A DNA stretch of 64,000 bases from Asterella californica (lineage: Eukaryota > Streptophyta > Marchantiopsida > Marchantiales > Aytoniaceae), in NCBI GenBank assembly GCA_036924285.1, contig JAYKYS010000015.1, positions 8,990,001 to 9,054,000 of the forward strand. Direction: 5' to 3'. Positions 56,034 through 64,000 of this stretch are shown here, piece by piece (the first letter of the stretch is position 1; each line of letters starts with the position of its first letter). Under the pieces are notes generated by a model. The model saw only the letters and a list, made by a program, of their open reading frames with translations, had not been told where the DNA came from and searched no databases. A program made the position numbers and the translations under genes.

Positions 56034-56213
56034 TTAACTCTAAGTGTAGTATTGTTGTGTCATCAAGTTACAAAGCAATTCCTGCATCCAGATATTCCTG
56101 AAAATGCTAGAAACGACAAGAGACAATAATGAGACAAGAATTTACTTTCGTGTACGGTTTTCTAACGTAAATATCTTCCTTCTGTCTCTTACTGTGACAC
56201 GTTGACTTGTATA

Positions 56214-56645
56214 TAGTGAAACTTCGTTATAGTCACAATTGCGTCATAATCATAAATATCAAGAGAACTAATCTTTTCTAACATAAACTCGGGTTTTACA
56301 ATCACTATCACATTGTATGTAAGCACATATTTTTGAGAACATTTGCAAAAGAATGTGATTATTAACCGCACTCTGTTATCTAATATCATGTATGGATTGT
56401 GAAACGCTTAGTATTTCTCATGGTTTTAGTTTTAATATTTTTGTTTTTCATTGTCATAAATTTTGAGAAAGATAAAGATGTTAAGGTGTATGAAGAGTTC
56501 AGTTGAAACTTTAATCCTTACAATATGTTTTCCAAGAACCTTAAGATATATAATCACATTCTAGAGATATCTCTAGAAAAATCAGACTATACTATTTATT
56601 CCCACACAAATGTTACCAAGTTGTGATTATAACGAAGTTTCACTG
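56214..56645. mobile_element. pogo/mariner-like MITE, 432 bp
   Basis: The left end is TAGTGAAACTTCGTTATAG and the right end, complemented, is CAGTGAAACTTCGTTATAA. TA flanks both (56212-56213 and 56646-56647). CAGTGAAAC-type termini and a TA target are typical of pogo-like members of Tc1/mariner. No transposase is encoded. Confidence 0.7.
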
Positions 56646-56647
56646 TA

Positions 56648-57893
56648 TTTGAATTGTGAGCCAATCAGTTGAACAGTGTTCAGTCTGACGAGGTGAAGGA
56701 GAGTTGTACCACAGGCCAGAATCATGATCATGACCAGCAATGGACTTTGGCTCGGCAAACGAGGAAGTCAGCAAATTCAAACCTCGAGCTGACTAGAAAT
56801 GTACGAGGTCAGAGAGGGAGAGCTCTAGATTCCATTCAAACGACGGTTCGTATGCAAGAGATTTGCAGGCGATAGTCTCCACAAGAATATGCCGCAGAGC
56901 AAAATTAAATTTATTTATGTGCAATTTCTGCAAATCGTACTGACCTTCAGCAAGACGAGGAAGGAACTAGATCAGACACAGATCTTGTGATTCTTCATGA
57001 CACGTATACATTCTTACTATGCTCAGTGAGCTGTGACGGGAGAAACCATGCTTGATGTTTCTTACTCACTGGGGATTCGTGGTATTGTTAAACCCATTAT
57101 AATCACATTCGATATAGTCACAAACAATATAAGCACATTTTTAAGATTAAATATATTTTTGCAGAATTTGTTCTTTATACTTATTATAACACGATTTCCA
57201 TTCAATGAGTTTTTAAAAATTAAAAATAATACTATATATTTAATTAAAGTTAATAACAGTAATTAGTTCATACTTAACTAGTAAGTGTGATTAGATGGTG
57301 CATTTGTTTCTTGGATTCACATTATCTTTTCTCTTGTGGCACTGAAAATTGTCAAGAGAATTATACTGTCCAACTTAGAAAAACTGAAGTTGTAAAAGTG
57401 CAATGAAGCAAAAAGGACTTGTTAATTGTTCTAGTCACCTTTCTTTCACAAATTTAAAAACTGCTTTGTATTTGTGCTTATATGTGTTTAGTTCACAAAC
57501 ATGTATACTCACATAAATATGATGAACAAATCATATGACTTTAAAGAGGTTATATAATACATGGTTTGGTTTTCCGTGTTCTTCTTTTTAAACATTTATT
57601 GTAATTTGATAGAAGTTTTGTGTTATTCGAGCAAAGAAATGTTTTAACTCTCATCACGAGCATTTGTAATAGTCATGCTTTCTATTGCTGTCCGTCGAAG
57701 ATGTCAAGAGAACGGCGTCATAGTGAGAGCCTCTTTTGTTAGAACGGCTGTTCTTTACGGCATCGATTAGCATTGATGCATGTCGAAATGAACCAGTATG
57801 TTAGAAATCCTCTCACTAACAAATCTCTCTCAATGATAAATGTTATTACCTGTTCCTTAAGATCTTCGTGGACCATACGACTGTGTAGAAAGA
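56648..57893. other. spacer with a probable second pogo-like fragment
   Basis: About 57089-57140 holds CATTATAATCACATTCGATA followed by TAGTCACAAAC, resembling the subterminal sequence of the MITE at 56214-56645. Otherwise no feature is supported. Confidence 0.35.
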
Positions 57894-57933
57894 TCGATAC
57901 TTTGATCTCCTAGAGCTTAAGACTATATCAACA
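57894..57933 (-). repeat. copia-2 3' LTR, internally deleted (40 bp left)
   Basis: TGTAGAAAGATCGATAC joins directly to ATCTCCTAGAGCTTAAGAC and ends ATATCAACA. Both halves match the two ends of the 229-bp right LTR, so about 190 bp were lost from the middle. Confidence 0.75.
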
Positions 57934-57942
57934 CTCCCCTTC
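57934..57942 (-). promoter_or_regulatory. copia-2 polypurine tract
   Basis: On the minus strand GAAGGGGAG precedes the LTR start TGTTGATATAG. Confidence 0.65.
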
Positions 57943-57997
57943 AAGCTCTACTCTACATCTTGTACTCATAGAAAATATCTGAAAGCATCAAACTTAT

Positions 57998-58420
57998 CTA
58001 TAGACAATGTCTTAGTGAAGATACATGCAACCTGATCTCTTGTGTCACATAACTGAGCTCAATCTCTCCTGCAAGGACCTTTTCTCTAATGAAATGATAG
58101 TGCACCTCAATGTGCTTCATCCTAGCATGGAAAACAGGATTACTAGCTAACTTCATGCTGCTAATATTGTCTGCATATACAACAACCGGATCTGTACACC
58201 CCACACCAATATCAGATAACAGACATCGAAGCTAAATTGATTCGCATGTTACGTTCATTGCTGCTCGGTACTCTACTTCTGTGGATGACAAAGCAACCAT
58301 AGGTTGCTTCTTATAAGCCCAGCTTATAGCAGGGTTTCCAAGTCCAAAAGCGTAACTTGACGTGGATCTCCTGTCGGCACTTCTTGTCCAATCAGCAACT
58401 GTGTAGCCATGTAACAGCAA
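57998..58420 (-). pseudogene. copia-2 RNase H remnants
   Basis: Two frames carry SRSADRRSTSSYAF-like sequence (RSADRRSTSSYAFGLGN), LSSTEVEYRAAMNVTCE and VYADNISSMKLASN, then MKHIEVHYHFIREKV. These are the standard copia RNase H landmarks. A stop lies between the two frames near 58230. Confidence 0.8.
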
Positions 58421-58548
58421 TGATCACCGTATCGGTAGTGAAGTCCGTACTACATTGAGAACTTCACGTAACGGAGGATCCGCTTAACAACGTCCAAACG
58501 TGATCTCTGTGGTGACATGAACTGACTGATCAGATTGACGACATAGCT

Positions 58549-59204
58549 CTAGTCTGGTCTGATGATCGTCCGGTAGATAAGACTTCCAACCATATGTCTG
58601 TACATGCGTGGATCATCAAGTAACTCATCATCCTCTACTCCTAGCTTTACCCCTTGCTCTAATGGCGTAGCAATGAGTTTGCAGTCAAGCATACCAAATC
58701 TCTCAAGCCTACTGAGAGCATATTGTCGCTGTACAAGCCAAACATCCTTCCCATCTCTAATGAATTCCACAGCAAGGAAGTACTTGAGTTCTCCTAAGTC
58801 CATCATCTCGAACTCAGATTTCAAGTGATCCTTGATCTGGGAAATAAGCTCCTCATAGTTACCGGTAATGATCAAGTCATCAACATAGATGATGATCACA
58901 ACAATCCGGTCTCGTATTCTTAATGAATACATGGTAGAGTCTGAACTACAAAGATGGAAACCAAGAGATTGCAAGTAGGAATTGATCTTTGCATACCATG
59001 CTCTTGGTGCTTGTTTCAGACCATAGAGAGTCTTCCGTAACTTAATACTCGAGAAGGGAACTTAGGATCCTCATAACATGGAGGTTGCTGCATGTAGACC
59101 TCCTCTTCAAGATCACCGTTGAGAAAGACGTTCTTGAAGTCCATCTGGTGCATCTTCCAACCTTTTTGAGTTGCAACTGCAACTGCAGTTCGAATAGTCA
59201 TCAT
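58549..59204 (-). pseudogene. copia-2 reverse transcriptase remnants
   Basis: Frame 58549-58974 has the active site IIYVDDLIITG, and MMDLGELKYFLAVEF follows. Frame 59016-59204 has MDFKNVFLNGDLEEEVYMQQ, matching the DVKNAFLNG motif of the family. A frameshift near 59050 and a stop near 59010 separate the pieces; ATPLEQGVKL and YRHMVGSLIY mark the connection region. Confidence 0.85.
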
Positions 59205-59428
59205 CTTTGCAACTGGAGAAAATGTCTCCTAAAAATCCACTCCATGTTGATGTGCGTAGCTCTTGACTATCAATCTGATCTTGTACCGACACACGATATC
59301 ATTCGAGTTGCGCTTGACCTTGAAGACCCACCTGCAACCAAAGTCGCTTTATTATCCTCAGATAAGTCCACAAACTCCCAAGTCTGTTGGTGATGAAGCG
59401 CAACAAGTTCAACTTCCATAGCACTTAC

Positions 59429-60330
59429 TCATTGGACTTTGTGCATCGCCTCCTCAAGTGAACTTGGTTCTTGTTCCTGAAGAACATTGGTCATATATGC
59501 ATGGTGTGCAGCAAGAAAACTTTCATGCATATACCTACTCATTGGATATTTTACCCGTTCAGATCTACGAGAGATAATCGATGCACTAGTCGTCTCTCTT
59601 TGCAACTGATCTGATGTAGACGTCAAGGTATGGGACAAAGTATCTAGTGGATTTGGAAGATCCACATATTTGGATGAGTCAAACATACGCTGCAATAGCA
59701 CGTGCTCATCCTGTGTAAAAACTACACTAGTTTCACTAAGTTGTGTTATGTGGACTCCAGCGTTAACAACAACTATATGTGCAACTGATTTTGATCTGAA
59801 ATCAGTGACTTCTCTAGATCCTCCACTCAACGTATTACTCTGAAGTACTCCAGTGGACTAACTCCTTGGTTCTAAGTAGGTACAAGGATGGCTACGACAT
59901 GTGCAGGAGCAAACCAAGACTGTAGCTCATCAAAAATAACATCTCTACTGATATAGAACTGCTTGGATGAAGGATTGTAACATCTATATTTTTTCGTATC
60001 AGAAGCATAACCAAGGAAGATACATCTATCTGCTTTCGGATCTAGTTTCATCAGGTATGTACACATAACAAATACATCCAAAAACTTTACAAAAAGAGTA
60101 ATCACGCTTACTGTTTGTGAAGACCACCATCGGTGTCTGGCTGTGGACTATCGCTGTAGACGTCTGGTTCATCAAATACACCGCACATGAAACAACATCT
60201 GCTCAGTAAGGTCTAAGCATGATCTTCTCATTCAACATCGCAGAGCCATTTCTGCTATATGTCGATTCTTGCACTCCGTAATCCTGTTCTGCTGCGGACT
60301 GTAATTGCAGGTCTTCTGACCGTCGAATGA
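59429..60330 (-). pseudogene. copia-2 integrase C-terminal region and linker remnants
   Basis: Frame 59872-60105 holds ADRCIFLGYASDTKKYRCY and SRDVIFDE, the usual segment after the copia integrase core. Frame 59429-59830 is the variable linker ending in SSLEEAMHKVQ. At about 60250-60300 the sequence NYSPQQNRITECKNRH corresponds to the TPQQNGVAERKNR motif, with the catalytic Glu retained and neighbouring residues changed. Confidence 0.75.
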
Positions 60331-61300
60331 GAAGATCATGCTTATCACACAAATATGCATCGAACTCTCCAGAAAGAAACTCACCTCCTCCATCAAATCT
60401 CAGATAGAGGATAGACGCTCTAGACTATTTCTCCACCAACTTACAAAAAGTCTGGAATGCGGACAGTACTTCGACAGAGGACTTGTTACTCAACAAATAG
60501 ATCCAAGTATAACGCGAATGATGATCAATGACCGACACAAAGTACTGAAAATCGGTCATACTTGACTGAGAAGCAGTCCATACATCAGTGTGAACAAGCT
60601 CCAGAAGCTTGTTCGCTCTGCTACCTGATCCTTTAAAGTGATGTCTAGTTTGCTTGCCGAACTGACATGCTGCACAGACTCCAATGCGCTCACTGGATTC
60701 GAATTTGAGCTGACTCGTAAACAGGTTAGAACTCGGAAGTCTTTTCAGTCTCTGAATATGATCAATTCGTTTGTGTCAGATGTCAATATCATACACTATT
60801 GGACCACTCTATCCATACATGGCAGCTTGTAACTTAAGCGTAGAGGCATCTAGTTTAAACAATCTACCACTCGTGCTACCTCAAGCTATGACAGTGCTAT
60901 TTGAATCTTCAATAAAGCATTCATCTTTATTGAAACGCACTTGCAGACCCTGCTCTATCAACTGTCCTACATATAGTAGGTTTCTAGTCAACATGGGTAC
61001 ATGTAAGACATTCCGTATATCAATAAACGTTGAAGCAGGAATGTCAAGTGGAATGTTACCTTTATGCTGGATCTTGTGCTTGGTGTCATCATAAACTGTG
61101 GAGTCTTCACATGCTCGAGTGAACTAAACCACTCTCGATGAGATGTCATCTGACAAGTGGCATCGGAGTCGATTATCCAGTCAGTTTGTGGCTCGAGAGC
61201 AACATAACTCTAATGCGTTGTAATCAGCAACTACTCCGAATAGACTTGCTCAGTGACTGTATAACCTTGTTGGTTGTTGTTACCTTGCTGAGGGTTGTTG
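60331..61300 (-). pseudogene. copia-2 integrase core and protease remnants, unreadable
   Basis: By position this should hold the integrase core, zinc-binding domain and protease. Only short broken minus-strand frames are seen. Plus-strand frames in this stretch are shadows. Confidence 0.5.
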
Positions 61301-62738
61301 TCGTATTGCTGCCTTTGATTGTTCTGTCGCTTGTAGCACTGATTCGCATTGTGGTCTTGCTTCTTGCTGTAGTTGCAAGAATCAGACACACGTCTCTGGT
61401 TGTTGGAAGAACCAGACTATTGCTGGTTCTACTGCTGCGACTGCTGTTGCTATCCGTGACTCGTCCACATCACGCACCTTTGCCACGACCCTTACTTCAA
61501 AATCCACTAGAATCTGCAAAATAGATAGATTCTTGCTGACCCGTTGGAGTATGACTCCACAATAGACGCATCTCCTCTCCTAACATCATAGGAACAAGTT
61601 CATCAAACCGCAGAAGGGGTTCTCAGGTCAAAATTGATGTAATGAACTGTTTATACTCTACAGGCAGTCCATGCAATGTGATCCTGATCAAGACCATGGG
61701 ATCAATTGCTTGACATGGTTCACGTAGTCGTTGATGCACATCGACCCCTTCTTCACAATATTGAACTGCTACAACAATTGCAGCTTCTACGTCTCTGTCA
61801 CGGATCGAAACAGACGCACGAGTGCATCCTAAGCTTTCTTGGACATATCATAGTCTTGAATGTGATCGATCATCGATGTTGAAACTGTCAATGCGATGTA
61901 TAGAATCGTCTGATACGATCACTTTTTCCACTCCTTGAATTTCGATGGAAACGGGTAGATCAAGCATTTTCTTCTCCTCAGTGATAAGATCTCATAGATC
62001 TTGTCCTTATAGGAAGGTCATCATCTGAAACTTCCACACTTGGTAGTTGTTCTTGTCGAGCCTCTCTCCAGTGATCAAAGACACAGACTCTGCAATAGTT
62101 GCAATGTAGAAATTGTTCTGTGCTGTATGCGGAAAATCTCACAAAACCTCCATGACACTCGTCTTCCCACACCGCATGATCAAGAGTTGTCACAAGTCAC
62201 AACAAGGTAACTCCGCGAACTCCTCCTGCAGCGAGAATGAAGAAAGAACATGTCCGCGAACTGTAGGTGTACAAAACATGACAGAAACGTAGAAAGAACA
62301 CACCAAGAAAAGTCAAAACTGGACCAAATGAGATCAGAAATGAGAATAACTTGAAATTTCATAAATTTTCTCACCCTAATCGGACCAGTATTTCTTTTTG
62401 ACTCAAGTCCTAAAATTTTCGTTTTGGTCGAAAAAGATCCGATCGAAAATCTGCCGGTGAAAACCTCCAAATCGACTGAAACTTGGCCGAGTACACAATT
62501 CACAACTTCTGAAGAACACAACATTTGTGAGGCTGATCGACAAATATCAGCAAGAAAAAATCGTCTAGGTCTCGGAAATTATCTTCAAAGTTTTTGATGA
62601 CGAAAGAAATGATTTCGTCTCATCCGAACGCATCAGCAGGATAGTGCTTGACATCAGGTACAACTCTAGCTGCTCTCTCCTGTACTTCAATACACAAACT
62701 CCATCTTGCTCATCAGCAAATGACACACGTTCTCTATT
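61301..62738 (-). pseudogene. copia-2 gag remnants
   Basis: A degenerate knuckle at 61336-61377 reads CNYSKKQDHNANQC on the minus strand: the second Cys of the C-x2-C-x4-H-x4-C pattern is Ser. It is preceded by a low-complexity Q/N/R-rich stretch. Upstream frames (61978-62193, 62180-62524) are short and broken. 62300-62600 is probably leader sequence. Confidence 0.6.
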
Positions 62739-62750
62739 GCTCTGATATCA
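62739..62750 (-). promoter_or_regulatory. copia-2 primer-binding site (initiator tRNA-Met type)
   Basis: On the minus strand TGATATCAGAGC directly follows the 5' LTR. It differs by one base from TGGTATCAGAGC, the common plant copia site that pairs with initiator methionine tRNA. Confidence 0.8.
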
Positions 62751-62979
62751 TGTAGAAATATCGATATTTCGAGGACACTCCAAGAAGAGAGAGCGAGTAG
62801 ACAAGGAAATAAAATAGGAATGAAATGGGAGAGGCTTTGTCTCTCCATATATATATATAGTGGAGGTGAGTACAAGGAAAACCCTAATGGTGGGTTAGCC
62901 CTCTAACTAACTGTAGCTACCTTAACCACTCCGGCTAATGTTAGCCGTCGATCTACTAGAGCTTGGGACTATATCAACA
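62751..62979 (-). repeat. copia-2 5' LTR, 229 bp
   Basis: It starts TGTAGAAATATCG and ends ATATCAACA on the plus strand, adjacent to the primer-binding site. A short TATATATATATA run at about 62849-62861 may be the LTR promoter. Confidence 0.82.
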
Positions 62980-64000
62980 CTGTCCATGTGAGTTCATCAT
63001 CGAGGAACTCGGACCATAAGCTTCATTAACAATTTGCAGTGCATGCATTTCCAACCGTACCCGTAAATGATTGAACCCACGATCTTTCTCTTAGAGGACT
63101 GTAGGCTAAACCACTCGAGATATCGATCTTCGGTCATCCTAAGCTCATTATATTCTCAGTAGAGGATTATATAATCACCTCAAAATATTAAAAGATAATA
63201 AGTAAAAAAAATAAATATGTAATGAAATTATCTCTTGGTTGTACTCCTCCCCAAACTTTTTCACTATTTATGCTCGATACATGACTTTAGGTTGACAAAT
63301 ATACCTTATTTCACACTCACTGTTGAAGTTAACATGTAGAAGTAGATTAAAATTTATCTTTTCTAAAACTATGATGAATATTGTATAGTGTTGATCATCA
63401 ATGACAAAGATAAGATCACGAGAACCACTGAGCAAAATTTGCATGATAAAGTTATGCCCGGATAATCTTGTCAAAAATGATTGAAAATGAGCATGCTGGA
63501 AATACATCAGTTTGATCTAAAAAAGATTTTTCAATATAAATTTTAACAATCTATAGAGCTCTCCATATCATCCAACCACTTCCTAAAGTGGATGACTCTA
63601 GACATGCAAGATGCATCATATTTATCATTATATTGCTGGTCATTAAGTTAGATAGAGGAATTGTCTTTAATAGTGACAATCGCACTTTGAGCACAAAAGC
63701 CAATAATCTAGGAGTGACAGAATTCCACCAGATGTCTCTATAGTCTTCTCACTCTTTATACGCCTAGTATAACACTCAAAGCTGAAGTCAAATTGACTTC
63801 TTTTCTGTCGCTTGTCACAAGCAAGATTGGGATCTATAGTATATATCATTATTTTATAAATTTGAAAAAAAGTCAATGAAGTTTTACACTTCATTGATAG
63901 CTTCAAATATAATCATCAATCTCTCTCGAACATGTCACGCATTAGAATAATATACTTTCTACTTGTTCTACTTGTCAGAGTGATCTCCAGATCCGAATTC
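62980..64000. other. AT-rich spacer at the right edge
   Basis: Only short frames (at most 79 codons) with no recognised domain or repeat. Confidence 0.5.

Larger units (their letters stand above)
57894..62979 (-). mobile_element. Ty1/copia LTR retrotransposon, heavily decayed
   Basis: A 5.1-kb minus-strand element. The right (5') LTR is intact in outline; the left (3') LTR retains only its two ends. A primer-binding site and polypurine tract lie at the expected places, and the remains of gag, integrase, reverse transcriptase and RNase H occur in copia order. Many stops and frameshifts show it is old. No clean target duplication: the flanks read GACTG and CTGTC, with ACTG shared only if the LTR end overlaps by one base. 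Confidence 0.88.

Noticed and set aside
61138..61524. Plus-strand 128-codon hydrophobic frame
   Set aside because: Antisense of the low-complexity gag region and knuckle of the old copia element; the Leu/Val richness comes from antisense Q/N codons.

Overview
The window reads as nuclear DNA of a land plant. The evidence is an LRR receptor gene with one short GT-AG intron per leucine-rich repeat (the layout of plant LRR-VIII-type receptor kinases), plant-type LINE, Ty1/copia, Ty3/gypsy and PIF/Harbinger elements, and AT-rich spacers. A bryophyte or lycophyte is my guess, but the sequence alone does not fix the species. No bacterial-type operons, rRNA genes or CRISPR arrays were seen, and no intact host gene can be defended.

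Layout. 1-1345: on the minus strand, a decayed copy of the first exon of an LRR receptor gene, with its upstream region. 1357-9039: a full-length LINE (plus strand) with an 11-bp target duplication, ORF1 (RNA-binding/zinc knuckle), ORF2 (endonuclease-reverse transcriptase, broken by a G-run frameshift and one nonsense codon), and an unexpected 307-codon third ORF before the poly-A tail. 9051-11290: AT-rich spacer with a SINE-like fragment and a 317-bp Harbinger-type MITE. 11475-20629: an LRR receptor pseudogene (plus strand). Its exons 1-13 read cleanly, exon 14 carries three stops, and a Ty1/copia element (15199-20224, minus strand) sits inside exon 14 with the target duplication CTATG. The exon continues after the element but no kinase domain follows. 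20682-30731: a tRNA-derived SINE split in two by a 9.9-kb Ty3/gypsy element (20715-30598, minus strand).

30742-48112: about 17 kb of AT-rich spacer with small perfect hairpins, tandem repeats and no recognisable gene. 48116-52141: a structurally complete PIF/Harbinger transposon (17-bp terminal inverted repeats, TTA duplication) with a DDE transposase and a Myb/SANT-like ORF, both lightly decayed. 52145-57893: spacer with a pogo/mariner-like MITE, a TTAA-flanked MITE and palindromes. 57894-62979: a heavily decayed Ty1/copia element (minus strand) with a recognisable primer-binding site. 62980-64000: spacer.

How it fits together: one host receptor gene, present as two inverted 5' copies, was invaded repeatedly by retroelements. 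Nested target duplications give a relative order of events (gene, then copia in exon 14; SINE, then gypsy inside the SINE). No new biological system could be demonstrated. The least explained items are the third LINE ORF, a family of dispersed ~46-bp hairpins, and the TIR similarity between the small MITE and the complete Harbinger element.
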